Source: Protula sp. h YS-2021 (taxonomy: Eukaryota; Annelida; Polychaeta; Sabellida; Serpulidae). From it: DNA of 64,000 nucleotides. The position numbers and the translations under genes were made by a program. A model generated the notes under the pieces. It was not told where the DNA came from and did no database searches. It was given only the letters and a program-made list of their open reading frames with translations. The DNA is taken from assembly GCA_949752745.1 (NCBI GenBank), contig OX457025.1, positions 96,165,804 to 96,229,803 of the forward strand, given 5' to 3'. This document shows, piece by piece, positions 38,155-50,933 of the stretch (positions are counted from its first letter, which is position 1; each line of letters opens with the position of its first letter).

Positions 38155-38615
38155 ACATGCTCTGACTTCCCCTCCCCACTGCCCTACCCCAGCAAGCTTA
38201 CATCCCCTCCACCCTACCCAATCACACACACGCAAACTGTCCTCCCCCGCCCTACCAACCCTCTATCCCCTCCGCCCTACCCCCCGCCCCCACACATACT
38301 GTCCTGCCCCGCCCCACCAATCCGCCATCCCCTCCTACCTACCCCAACATCACACATACATACACACACATACTATCCTCCCCTCCGCCACCTCCTGCAC
38401 CCTAACCACCCTCCAGCCCCTCCATCCTACCCCACCATCGCACATATAGATACTGTGCACCCTCTCACCCGCCCTGCCACCCCTCCATCCCCTCCGACCT
38501 ACTCCGCCCCCACCAAGCATATACTGCCTTCCCCTCCTCCACCTCCCCCGCCGTAACACCCTCCATCCCCTCTTACCTACCTCACCATAATACACACATT
38601 CTGCCCCCCCTCCCT
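38155..38615. repeat. ~73-bp C-rich minisatellite
   Basis: The landmark CTGTCCTCCCC or a variant appears at 38237, 38299, 38373, 38453, 38524 and 38599, giving spacing of 62-80 bp. Units consist of ACCCTCCATCCCCTCCNCCCTACC and CACACATA. The 140-codon proline-rich frame is a repeat translation. Confidence 0.88.
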
Positions 38616-39367
38616 CACTCTTTCTCTATCTCACGGGTTCATGGTTACAACAATTTATCAATTCAATAAGCAGAATAATCACACGAAACCATATTGTTCT
38701 CGTCAATTCTGAATGCCAACTTTGAGTTTCTGCACACAAAAAGATAATCTTACCTCGTTCAATTGCCCGTGTTCAAATACCTTCATCTTCACTGACTTCG
38801 TATTATTTGCCGAGGTGAGTGGAACTAACAATTTTAGGAAAAGGAAAATGAAAATTTTCAACATCACTCATTGTGGACAGAAGTACTGTATTTAGAAGGG
38901 CAGGGGGGGGGGGGGGGGCTGGAGGGGGAGCTACTTAAGGTGTGTGAACCCGAACAACTTCAAACGACATACACACAAGAGATTAGAAGTCATTCATTTT
39001 TGAAGTATATGAAAAGAGCTTCTTAAAACGTTTCTAAGTTGGATATTGTTCAATCTCTTTCGACTCAAGACTCCTCTTTGAAAACTAATTTTCGCTGCTT
39101 TCTTAAATGAATCGCACGGAAGTTGCACAATAATTTTCTATTGAATTCATTTAGGACAATTTTGACAGAACTATATATACAAATGTCTTCTCTTCAAATA
39201 ACTGGGGGTCGTTAAAGTTTAGTAAATATGATAAGCCCGAGAAACACAGCACGCTTTTGAAACCGTAACAAAACGTGGTCAAACTAATAAACACTTCCGG
39301 AACCATAGAAGGGTGATATGTTTGATTTTAGCACAGAAGTCTTGTTTATTGAAAGTTGCCAAGTGCT

Positions 39368-39417
<50 letters not shown>

Positions 39418-41590
39418 TGTTGTAGTTATTCTTCTTCTTCGTCTTCTTCTGTAATATTGCCGTTTACGGCTTGAGCGGCGCAAAACCACTTCACCTCACA
39501 GGTGCAGTGTTGGTACACTTAGCAGTGTTAGCACCGCGTTGTTCTTGGTGCACTTAGCACCGCGTACCTTACTCTGGCGAACGCGTGAACACTACTTGAA
39601 ACAGACTGTCACTCACTTAATCCTACCTGTCCCCCTCCCACGCCCAACCCCCAACCCCCCACCCCTTCCGCCCTCACCTCACATCCTCCCGCATTGTTTT
39701 CTTATTCCCAGGCTTATGTTACCGCCAGATTGATACATTTGAGACTCCCCACTGGCGCCGCATCGCCAGGCTGAATTTATGTGGCGTCCAAAGCTCAGGT
39801 TTGCGCCTCTTCATTGCAAATTCCAGCTGCTTTTTATGAATAATGGTGAAAACGAATACCTTGTTTAGTACCTAATTTACCCCTTGATGATAACTTCTTG
39901 ATTTTTGTCAGCATTTTGTACCCACCCCCCCCCTTCCCCCATTTTGTTTCAAAAGCAAAGACAGTAGTTGCAAAAAAAAAAAAACAACTTATTTAAAGAA
40001 ACTATGACGCAGTTGTTATCTTTTTAGTTATTGAATTACTTGCAAGGGATGTACTAATACGAACAAGCTAATATGTTATGTGGGATAAATGCGGCTTGGT
40101 TGTAATGTAATTTTTTTTATAAACTTAAAAAAATAATAATAAAATATTGTTGTGATGTCATGATTTACCACACAATAGGCGGCTTTAATTGTATGGACGT
40201 TAACTTAGCGTCCTATTGTAAAAGCACTGAAACGTCATTGTTATGACGTCTTTTGTATGTCGTTGGACTGACGTCATTCATGTGTCGTTTTAATTCTCTC
40301 ATGCCAAAACTTTAAATGTTTAGGAAATGATATAGCAGACATTTTTTATTTCAAGTCCTTGACCTTCATCAGGTTTCCTCAGTATTTTGGTTCTATTACT
40401 AAAACTGGACTTTTAAATCTGTTTTGACGTTATATATTTTGTTTCCAAAAAATACTCCAAACATTTACCCCTTGTAATAACGTCACATAGTGATAAACCA
40501 GATGTATGGTCAAAACGGCCACACCCTCAGTTTCGTCACTTGCAGATTCGCAGACTGGAAACCCTGCACACTCAGAGTTTTAGTATACCTGATTTAGTAT
40601 ACCTGTCGGAAACCGAAGCAAGCAAAGCACAAACAACGTCTGGCGCTATACAGTCGCATTACGCATGCGCAGCTTCGAACAGAAGGCATCAAATTGTTTT
40701 AAATTTATATTACGATGATGTATTCTGCCATGTATTTTCAACGAACGCTAATCATTCTTAAATCGATCATTTCACAATAAATAAAGCCGTCATGCAATGT
40801 TAATTTTCAGACACATGGTCTATATATAATAAATAATCTCTTCGGTTCAAATCCCCTCAGCTGTTTTTGTCCAAGAATTGCTTATTATTTTGGTCAGAAA
40901 TAACATACTATTTAAAATCGGAACAAAAGGCATATACAGCCGCTATGGCTTTGTTACCATGGAAAACACCTGCTCATAATACGATTGAAAACGTCATAAT
41001 CGTTCCGGTCAAATGACTTCCTACGTTTACTTAAAAGAGAGAGCAGTGGAGTTTGTATGATGTATGGTGCTTTGTGCGTTACGCCTGGGTGAGCATGCCA
41101 AGGTTCCCCCAGGTAACGCGACTGACCGGTAATTAGTCACTAGGCGCTTCTGCTGGTGGCTACGGTCGCCCTCAACTTGAGCAAAAATGGTCACATGATG
41201 CCCATTGCAATTAGGATCATTTTTCAAATGACCAAATAAACAATTTCACAGTTTCGTCTGAGGGTTCGAAAACAGAATACAGTAATACAGGAGAATAAAA
41301 ATGCACTTATTTCAAAGATGAAAAAAAAACTTAAAATCACTTAACAACAAGCACAGTTATTTTGAAAAGCCATTTAAATTATTTTATAAATAAATTTTGC
41401 CACGCCATTTAAACGTTTTAAAGTCAGAAAACTCACACTGTTTGAGTTAAAGAATTTTTTGTGGGTTTCAGTGCTTCTTTTATTTTAGTCTCTGGAATAC
41501 TGGAAATTTTGCTCCTGAGCATGCGCATTTAAAACTTAGTTGTTTATGAAGAAATTAAAATATGCATGAAGAATCCAAGGTTCAGTACTG
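38616..41590. other. Unassigned stretch with microsatellites
   Basis: A poly-G run lies at 38903-38918, (TTA)n at 39371-39413 and a TTC-rich tract at 39429-39450. CACTTAGCA with CACCGCGT recurs two to three times at 39505-39565. No gene is recognised. Confidence 0.5.
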
Positions 41591-41604
41591 ATCAGCGGGT
41601 CACT

Positions 41605-41935
41605 CACTAAGTACTGTTCTGGATGCTGTTAAGGGTACTCCCATGGGTAGTGTCCTGGGTATTGTCCCGGGTACTCACACGGGTAGTGTCCTGGGTATTA
41701 CCGTGGGTACTGTTGTGGGTACTCCTATGGGTAGTGTCCTGGGTAGTGTCCCGGGTACTCACACGGGTAGTGTCCTGGGTATTACCGTGGGTACTGTTGT
41801 GGGTACTCCTATGGGTAGTGTTCTGGGTACTGTTCTGGGCACTCTCACGGGTAGTGTCCTTGGTATTACCGTGGGTACTGTCCTGGGTACTCCCATGGGT
41901 AGTGTCCTGTGTACTGTCCTGGCGGGAACCTTGTG
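41605..41935. repeat. 12-bp minisatellite organised in 84-bp higher-order units
   Basis: The 12-bp monomer is GGGTASTGTCCT and variants. The distinctive monomer GGGTACTCCYAT starts at 41633, 41717, 41801 and 41885, exactly 84 bp apart, so seven monomers form one higher-order unit. Because 12 and 84 are multiples of three, all phases stay open. Frames of 99-125 codons on both strands (Gly-Ser/Thr-Val-Leu or Asp-Thr-Thr/His-Gly tetrads) are by-products. Confidence 0.95.
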
Positions 41936-44519
41936 GATATGACCAAATTGCATTTTTATGCAATAGGCCTTCGACTAGAAACAATCTATGACGAACTCGC
42001 CGAATAACCTTATTCGGACTGTTATTTATCTTTATTACCTTGCTATAATATATATAAGGATTACCTTTAATCTCATAATTACAAGCGGTTGTTCTTAGAG
42101 TTTTACAGCCAACCTTGAAATCTCCTGCCGTGACAATTTGCTTACGTTAATTGTCAATTTATAGTTCAATTTTTAGTGTTAACTAAATCCTAATTTGAGG
42201 TTTTAAAGGTCTTTTCGTTTTGGGGGGATTTTACTGCGCTGAAATGGCGAGATTGGGATGTTTAAAGACTTATAGTGAAAGCCTCTCTTTTAAGCTTGCA
42301 ATAAGTAAAATTGCCCTTTAAATTGAAACTAATTTTGAGAAAGTTTAATATGATCTGCTATCTTCCCTTCTTGTATACAACAAGACGCCAAAACAAATTT
42401 TCGGTGTACAATTATGTCTAAAAAATGTAATATTGAGCAATTATGGTGTTGCGGGTTCATGTTGGGGCTTCGTACTCGAATAACCTGCGGAGGCCTAAAT
42501 ACAGCTGTGTATTAGGACATACAACTGGGAAGCGTACTTGGCCAACCCCCTCCCTCCCTCCCCTCCCCTTCCCCCACCACACACACACACACACACTGAA
42601 TGCGTAGGAAATGGTTATCAAATACTTCATTCCTGTTTCTTCCGCTGTCCTTTGCAATTCGTTGTTGTAAAACAGTTGACCTCTGATGAGATCTATCCGT
42701 TACGTATAAACACGGAGCGGACTGATATTTTTAAAAGTACGTAGTTCCTTTCTGTTATTATTACTTTTTTCGCGGAATCCCCACTGGGTCTGCGGATTTA
42801 AAAGGTGTGATACACAACAGACCGCACCGCCGAAGAGGTTGGCTGGTGAACAACGACCTTCCCAATCGAATGATACTGCAAAACTTACGTATTTGTAGCA
42901 GAATCTAAGAAAATACCAGTACCACATTGGGGTCTGGCGCTTTGTGTATGCTTATACTACAGTGTATGAGTGACGTCATAGAAGAGATGAGGGAAGGAGG
43001 TATGTCCTGAAATAATAACACTTACATTACTTGTGTGGATGGCCCCTACAATATGATTTTTTTTTAAATTTCCGATGGTCTGATAAGCCCACATGACGTC
43101 ACACTGAAATCTATTATTGCTTCCTAAATGGCTGCAACCAAATATCTCATGCACGTGTGTTCATTTTTGTCCTTTACTAATATGTTCAGAAACAGCAACA
43201 ATGGCTTAAATTGACCACGCATTACTGCAAGTGCAAGGTTTTCTGTTACCCATAAAACTCCATATTATACAAGAACGTCATCATAAATTGAAACCTTCCT
43301 TTCAATTTGAATATGAAACATACAAAAAGATTACATTTGATTGAGTAAGTTGATACCAGTTCCAATTCAAATAAACTAATCTACATTATTTTAATGCAGA
43401 CTTAATGCTCGTGTCGCATTTTAATGGTAAAAAACACCTGCTCGCAACGGCGTCATTCTAATTTGCTTTGGCCATCTTAATGAATTTTCAAGGCTCTCTG
43501 TTTTCTTGATTCGTGATGCTAAATCAATTTCCATAATTTTTGAAAGATTTTTTTTTATTTTTGGCCGAATCGCAACGCCAAGCCGACGTCCCAGCAGTGG
43601 AAATATGTCGGCATTAGGACGTCACACAGAAGTCGTTTTGATAGACGTTGTGCAGAGGTTGGTCATTTGGTGGTGACACTCAATAGGTAAAGCGGCATCT
43701 AAACCAGATTGTGTTTACGACGTTGTGCAGATTTCGTGCTAAAACAAACTTAGTATGATTTCTTCTCTTTTTTTTTTTTTTTTGGTATCGCTCAGTAGAA
43801 ACAGAACCCTACACAGTGTAACCTTGTTCGCTTAGCGTTTATAAAACAACGCAAAATATACGTACTTTCGTTCGCTTTTTTTCAGTCCGGACCGTTTCTT
43901 GGTGTCTATTCGACGTAGCGGCATTTAATGTTTTTTTTGTTTGTTTTTTGGAACCCCGATTGTTTACCGGTTAGTCGCTTTGTTTACGATTCGGTGTAAT
44001 GGGAAAGTTGCATGGCGAAAATGAAGCGATATTTATCTCGTTTAACAAGACTTGATTTATGGCAGTGAAATTTTTTACTTGACTTGACAAATTACAAGTA
44101 AAGTATCTCAGTGTGTTTTTTAAAGCTTAATCTAAATTTAAATGCCCCATCGTACCCCATCTGTTATAAGTCCTAGCCGGAGTGATATCATTCCCGGATA
44201 TAGTCTAGCCTTAAAGTGCAGTATAACCTAAGGCATTTGATAGCCTGGAGTGGGATGTGTTCTGTGTTGAGCGATAACAGTAGGTGGAAAATGGCGGAGA
44301 TCTTATCCATAGTAGAACCTCTGTGGTTGAAATGGCAGAGGTGCAGAAAGTTTACAAAAATTTTATATTAAATACAGCGTTTTGTATATGACACCATTTT
44401 TTTAATTTATTTATTTATTTATTTGTTTATTTTTTTGGGTAAAGATTATTCAAAACACGTGAAACATATTAATTTTCATGTTATCACATTACCTATATCA
44501 TATGGCTAACTGTACGAGC
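41936..44519. other. Unassigned stretch
   Basis: A C-rich and (CA)n patch lies at 42544-42597, a T-run at about 43770-43784 and (TTTA)n at 44404-44430. No gene is recognised. Confidence 0.5.
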
Positions 44520-44695
44520 GAAGACAGAAAGACTCAATGGGCGATAATCTGGAATACCGTGATTTGTAATCTGACCCACTGCATTCACCAAAAAGGAAGT
44601 AATCGAGGCCAAAGTCCACCCTTGGTCAGATTCGAACCCATGACCTAGGGATTACTAAACCAAGGCTCTGACCAAGTGAGCTAACCGTCACCACG
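44520..44695 (-). mobile_element. tRNA-derived SINE, minus strand
   Basis: On the minus strand the head carries a near-canonical pol III box A (TTAGCTCACTTGGTCAGAGC, 44665-44684) and box B (GGTTCGAATCT, 44628-44638). The T-arm and acceptor stems do not pair, so it is a tRNA-like head and not a working tRNA. The body after box B differs from that of the 5211-5438 element, so this is a different SINE family. The tail end (low coordinate) is not clearly delimited. Confidence 0.75.
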
Positions 44696-47600
44696 TGGTG
44701 TTCAAATATAAAATTTTAAAAATTATTCCATAGAGTTGATCACAGTATCAGCTCACAAAGAGGCCGTGACTTGTCTAATTAGTTACACCATGCAGTGGCA
44801 TTCAAATGTCAGTCACTAAGGCCCAGATTAAGAAATCTTTAATATTTTATAATTGCCAAAAAAGCGCTACACATATGCTGTGAAAAGCAGCTTGTGGGGG
44901 GATAAATAGGTCGTGATATGTCATGTGATTAGGCGTACGATGTCATGTGGCCTGGAATGCTGCTGTACTGTAAAGGCAAAGACTCGCAGCATGATGTCAA
45001 TACAACCAATGAAGGGTAGCGATTAATCCTTAAAGGATAAAAGAAAAAAACGATCCCTTTGCTAGCAAGAAAGAAACACACAATATATTTAAATCGAAAC
45101 ATCGCGTGTTTTCACGACGTTTTCCGTTCATTTCACGTGAATATAGCTATTAAATCTGACAGGCACATTTTAATTTCTGGTGACTTCAATGACCTTATGG
45201 TGTTGACAAATTAATAGGTTTTTAAAACACAAGAAAAGGATTTTTCTCCTTTCAAATTAATATTCTTCCCTGCTTTGTTCAAGTGTCGAATATTTTTTTG
45301 TAACACTTAATTAAGCATGCGATTCACGTTAAATAAAGACGTGATTTTTATTTAAAATTAACCCCAACATTTTTTTGTGAAAAAATTATGACGCCACAAA
45401 ACAGCATTACGCCAATCGTACCGCAACATATATTTTGTGATTTTATTTGTTAATAGAAGAAATGCAACCACCAGCAAAAAAAAAAAAAACAAAAGCAAAA
45501 AAAAAAAAAAAAAAAGAAAAGAAAAAAAAAGAAAAAAAAAAAACAAAACAAAAAGACAAAAACAAAACAATATAGTAAAAACTAACAAACAAAGATTAAA
45601 AATAAATAAAACTTAAACTTTTTTAAGTCAAATGTCTTGTAAGTTTAAAATGTATGAAACAAAATTTGAACGCATCGTTCCAAGCAGATTTCTGACTATA
45701 ATTTCATTAAATACCGTTGATACTAAAAATCAGAGAACATACTTCACGAAACATCTTTTAGAAAATTAATAAAAAAATCCATAAAACCTTGTTGTTTTTG
45801 TTGTGGCAAATTTTAAGTAAAAATATGACATTGAATTGTGTGTTGATGTGTTTAAGTGTTTACATTCGTGAATATATTCTGATGGTCAATTACATTAGAG
45901 ACCATTCCCCCGTTCTCTCTCAAAGAAGAAAAAGTTGTTGATTTAGAAAACTATAGAATAACATAAAACCAACCGCTACATCTATTGAATTGATGTCATT
46001 GGATAACCTTCATGTCCAACTCCAAATTGTCCATGTACAAAAATATTTTTGTCGCTTCTTAAGCGCGTGGCCGTGAGTTAGCGTGTAAGCATCGAGTGCT
46101 GTCCATGGGGGCACAATTCGAAACGAAAGCTGTTGTCGTTGGCTGCCATGCGTAAATAATATCTAAAAGACTGCGGACAAATTTAGAGATTTGGGGGTTC
46201 TTGTTTTTTCAGTGTAAGGTTTATAACTATGAGGTCGCCTGTCGTTGCAAATAAAACATGAAATGTGCTGGCGTGTGTAAGGTAGAGGCTGACGTGAAAA
46301 GTGTTGGTCAGCCGGCATTGGGGATCTGCAAATTGTAAATGGAGTGTGTGTGTAGGGGGAAGGGCTGGAGGAGAGGGGGTGGGGCGGGAGGTGTCGTCCA
46401 GAGGTGTAGGATGCACACCTCTCCCCCTCCCCGCCCCCCCGCCCTCCGACCGGGGGTCCCCTGATTCTGTTGCTCATCGGTCTCACCACGGAAGAAGGTA
46501 GCTCACTACAAAGACTCAAGATAGGGAACGAAATCACGTGACTGTGTGGCGACCACTCGAATGTGGAACATCGCGTCCACGCCCAAGATTTGTTTGCACT
46601 TTACGAAAGATCGAGTCAGTGCTGTTAAAAATAAAATATTTCATTTACAAAACACCGCAAGGGAAGACTTATTGCAAGCTAATTCATCACCTACAGACAA
46701 TGATTCTTAAAAGATAGCAATATCTTTATTATATAGTCGGACTTTTTATCGTGCGTTCTTCTTCTTTTTTTTTTTGTGTGTGTATGTTTTTTGTTTTTGT
46801 TTTTTTTTTGTTTTGTTTTTTTTTTTTATGTAAAATAACAGCGAAATACGATGATATAAGAGAAAATGTTTCAAAATCAGCAGCAAATTTACACATTTGC
46901 ATTTACACCCCTGGCAGATTTCTGTTTAAAAAAAGCGAGCGGTGATGGTACAGGCGTCACATATACCCGCTGGCCTATCAAGTATTGTCAGATATTCTGT
47001 GGGATATTTCGTTTTTTTTTAAACACCCTTAGTGTTTGAGGGTTACGAGTAATTTCAGTGATATGATAAGTTGATCTATCCATATCATGAAAACAAATAC
47101 AACATTTAAACCTTTCATTTATAGGCCAAATGTACCTGCTTTCCCTGGAGAAACAAATGATTTTTGTCCGTATTGTGTTTAGCACCTTAGTAGTGATTAA
47201 AAATAAAGCGTCCCTTCCAACCCCCCCCCCCCCCAACCCCGACTCTGTAACTCACCTCACACCCCCATGGAGAGGCTCGCGATTAGCACGTGTTGTGCGG
47301 GTTGTTGGAACGTTCCAAGCCATAATGGTATACACATGACGTCATTAACATGCTTATTATTCATTATGCGAACTGACCTCAGGCGGTGATTTATTCCCCA
47401 AGCAGAGCGGTCAAAGTAAACAAGTCAAGTCGTCGGAGGAGGGGGGAGGGGGAGGGGGGGAGGAGGGGGAGTAGCGACTCTATGATATATCTCCTTGCCA
47501 TTCTTTGGTTACGCCAGGGCACTGTCCGTGGCCCAGTGCGATTGATGGCCTGCTGGGTCCACAGACCTTTAGACATCACAGCGATGGCTTACAAGGTTAG

Positions 47601-48600
47601 CCATTTCACTGACGCCTAGAATGAAAATCTTGTCAACATCAGAATCAGTCTTATGCACGTGCGAGAGTTGCCGGTTTGTTTCAGTTTGCACGACTTTGTT
47701 CATTTTTTTCATATGCCATTCAATTTTTCTTGTTACACTCATAAAAGCCGTTTTATATATGACACCGACACATAACGAACCCACACGAAATGTCACAACA
47801 GATACTAACTTTCAAAAAACACCCTTAAAAATTCCACAGTCTTTAAAATCCTTAGTGCTTGGCTAACCCCGATTGATCTCTTTTTTAAGAAACCATTTTA
47901 ATCCCCACCCATTTACTAATGTAACGCTAAGATCATTGAAATCACCAGAAATAAAGCCATGGCAAGTCTGATCACTTGACGTACGCACTGATGCCGTCTG
48001 CACGCGATTTGCACGCACTTCGTAATGGTGTACAGCTGGGCACATGGTCCTGTCCCACGGGGCTTAATTTCAAGCTTTTATCCTTCGGGCTGACGTCTCT
48101 TTAAATCACACTCTCGCGTCTCCATTTTCTTTTCTTTTAAGGACGGTTAATATAGTCACGTGGCTCTATCTACGGTCTCATGGCGCATTTCATTTTGTTC
48201 GACAATTGCTATATGCGTTTTCCCGGTAATATATATACACGTATTAAAGATGACAAATGCCAAAATTTAATTTCGTTAATCCAATGGACCGTGAACCTAC
48301 GTAAACAAAACGAAAACAAAACATTAATCACGAAATGTTGCTTTTATTGTGACTTGTGACAGTGCTGTGCCTAAAAGGTGAAATCAGGCAAACCTCAAAC
48401 TACTAAAAATAGCTCCTTACTTTTATTAACACAAGCATTAAACTAGAGGATTTTTTTTATCCATTCTTCACGCAGTTTATTAATGTATATATTTGAGATG
48501 TAACTGTTGTAACCGAAAACTCCTTGACTGCAAGAGGTCACAGGTTTGACGTCACAAACAATAAAACATTGCATGATACCAGAATAAGTAAGCTGACTTC
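44696..48600. other. Unassigned AT-rich stretch
   Basis: An A-rich tract lies at 45476-45565, a T-rich tract at 46765-46830, a G/C-rich patch at 46350-46460, a C-run at 47219-47235 and a G-rich patch at 47437-47472. Frames up to 124 codons cross these patches and show no domain. Confidence 0.5.
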
Positions 48601-48604
48601 CAGT

Positions 48605-48897
48605 CCCGTGGGGTGGGGGTGAGGGGTGGGGTGGGGGGTTAGGGGGCAGAGGTCATGGGGAGGGTGGGTGAGGGGAGGGGGTGAGGGGACAGAAGCTATG
48701 AGGGGTTGGTGGGAGGGGAGGGGTTAGGGAACAGAAGCTATGAGGGAGGGGTGGTGGGAGGGGGGGTTTAGGGGACAGAGGTTATGGGGGAGGTGGGTTA
48801 GGGGAGGGGGTTAGGGGACAGGAGCTATGAGGGAGGTGTGGTGGGAGGGGGGGTTAGGAGACAGAGGTCATGGGGGAGAGTAGGGGAGGGGATTAGG
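48605..48897. repeat. 43-bp G-rich minisatellite, left block
   Basis: RCAGARGYTATGRGGGAGG-type landmarks recur about every 42-44 bp (48646, 48689, 48731, 48775, 48818, 48861). The array is interrupted by the hAT insertion and resumes at 49616. Confidence 0.93.
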
Positions 48898-49615
48898 TAG
48901 GGTTGGGTATCGCGGCGCGGTCTGTATCGCGATACGTATCGCGATATTGGCTGAGTATCGCGATGCATATCGCGATATTTTTAATTCTTTAAAAGTGAAA
49001 AAATGCAGCTGTTTTATGGTTTCATTTCCAGGAATTGTAACACTACCAATGGCATTAATCAATTATAGATAATGGCGTTATAACAAATACAAAAAGTATG
49101 TTGGCAATGGCAATATATATCTAAATTTTAAGAATATCTGTTGGATTGAGTATCTAAACTTAAATGTCTGATTGGTATATTTTTAACTTGAAACATCAAC
49201 AGTTCTGTATTTAAAACTGAAACAAAAACACAGCGTCTTCTCTGACATTGAATCGCAAAATGTCACATGTTCCTTTTATCAAGTTATCATTCAATTATCC
49301 AATCAGTTCATATCCAATATAGCAAAAAATCATCCATGTTCTATCACACAAAAATTGGCCAACTTAGTCAGAAATTTACATGAAAAAAATATCGTGAAAA
49401 TATATCTGAAACGAAAACCAGCCGAATATGGTGTGTAAAATGATGAACAGCAGCATTGCAGATATCACTCGTTAGCACATCACCAAAAAATATTGAATTA
49501 AACATGCAGCGGAAAATATCGAAAAATATCGATATTTCAAAATTCGTATCGCGATACGTATCGTGAGAAAACATATCGCGATATATCGCTGTATCGATAA
49601 ATATCGCCACCCCTA
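48898..49615. mobile_element. Non-autonomous hAT element (718 bp)
   Basis: The element begins TAGGGTTGGGTATCG and ends with the complement of TAGGGGTGGCGATAT, imperfect terminal inverted repeats that fit the hAT consensus (YAGNG). It is flanked by a perfect 8-bp duplication GGATTAGG (48890-48897 and 49616-49623), the diagnostic length for hAT. Subterminal regions are crowded with TATCGCGATA and ATATCGATAT palindromes at both ends. These are probable transposase-binding sites, because hAT transposases carry BED-type zinc fingers. The AT-rich interior has no transposase; it would depend on an enzyme in trans. The target was a unit of the 43-bp minisatellite. Confidence 0.92.
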
Positions 49616-49985
49616 GGATTAGGGGACAGAGGCAATGAGGGAGGGGTGGTGGGAGGGGAGGGGGTTAGGGGACAGAGGTTATGAGGGTGAGTAGAGGAGG
49701 GGGTTAGGGGACAGAGGCTATGAGGGAGGAGTGGGGGAAGGGAGGGGTTAGGGGACGGAAGCTAACACGAGGGGTGTTGGAAGGGGAGGGGGTTAGGGGA
49801 GGGAGGTTATGTGGAGGGTGGTGGAGGGGAGGGGGCTAGAGGACAGAAACTATGAGGGATGGGTGGTGGTAGGGGAGGGGGTTAGGGGACAGAGGTTATG
49901 GGAGAGCTGTGGGGGAGGGGAGTGGAGGGGGTTAGGGAACAGGGGCTATGGGGAGGGGGGGGGGTTAGGGGACAGAGGCTATACA
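49616..49985. repeat. 43-46-bp G-rich minisatellite, right block
   Basis: Continuation of the 48605-48897 array after the hAT insertion (landmark ACAGAGG at 49626 and 49672 and onward; GGGGTTAGGGGACAGAGG). About eight units, with more variation in length than in the left block. Confidence 0.93.
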
Positions 49986-50933
49986 CATTTGATTTCACCA
50001 TATCGATGTGTTGATGTGTATACCACAGAAATGACCAAAACGTTTTTGAACATTTGTCCCTCCTCCCCTAAATCTCCATATGATTATAAATATGTATTCC
50101 GGGAAGGGAGGGGGTGGCTTAAAGTGATATTTTATCATTATATTCCGGAGGTATGAATATTGCATAATATTTTAACCCCGTCCCCCCCACCCCCAGTCAT
50201 AGCGGATTTGCCTTCTGATATTATTTTAACCTCTTCTTTCACGATAGTTTTTTTCATGCTCTGCATCACCAGTCTCATCTGTGCAAGGAAAAAGTTCGCT
50301 TTGCAAATTCCTGCATTCTATTTTTGTATTTTTTTTTGTGTGTGTTCGTGTTTGGGTAACTTACTTGCACATACTTATTACAAAATATTCAATATATAGA
50401 AAATAATAAAAGATAAAAAATCGAAAACTTAGTTAAACAAACCAGGCTGATAATTGAAATAAAGCAACTTTATTTCACTCACAAAAATAAATAATTTGAA
50501 GAGAAAAAAATAGGGGAAAACACCCTGTGTTGTAATTAAGATCAAGGTGTATGAAGCTTGGCCCCTGGCTGCCGACTGAATCCAGAAGTTTGATTACGAC
50601 GAAGCTGCCCCACCCCCCCCCCCCCCACCTCCATGTTGTTGTGTTTGTACGATGCAAAATGTGACAAAATGGCGCAAGAAGTGAGTGCATTTTTGTCCAC
50701 AACCATTCACGATAGAATACTCAAATCTGTGGCATAGACAGGTCTTGTTCTTGCCTGGATTCTCAGCCCTTCAACTCGTACGGCACAATCCATGTCGTTT
50801 GAAAATTAGGTAAGCTTTGAATTTTCACCTGAACGATCAGATTGCAAAAGTGCAGACATATGGCTGCAGATACAGTGTGACCCCGGAATTAAAAGCCCCA
50901 TAATGATCAACAATAAATAAATAAATAAATATA
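49986..50933. other. Unassigned sequence
   Basis: C-runs lie at 50180-50194 and 50610-50628, and an (AAAT)n run at 50912-50930 immediately before the next transposon. No gene. Confidence 0.5.

Noticed and set aside
44628..44684. Functional tRNA gene on the minus strand
   Set aside because: Box A and box B are good, but the T-stem and acceptor stem do not pair, so it is a SINE head.
48605..49985. Possible telomere-like G-rich repeat (GGGGTTAGGGG words)
   Set aside because: The unit is 43-46 bp with AC/AG and ATG elements; it is not a 6-bp TTAGGG array.
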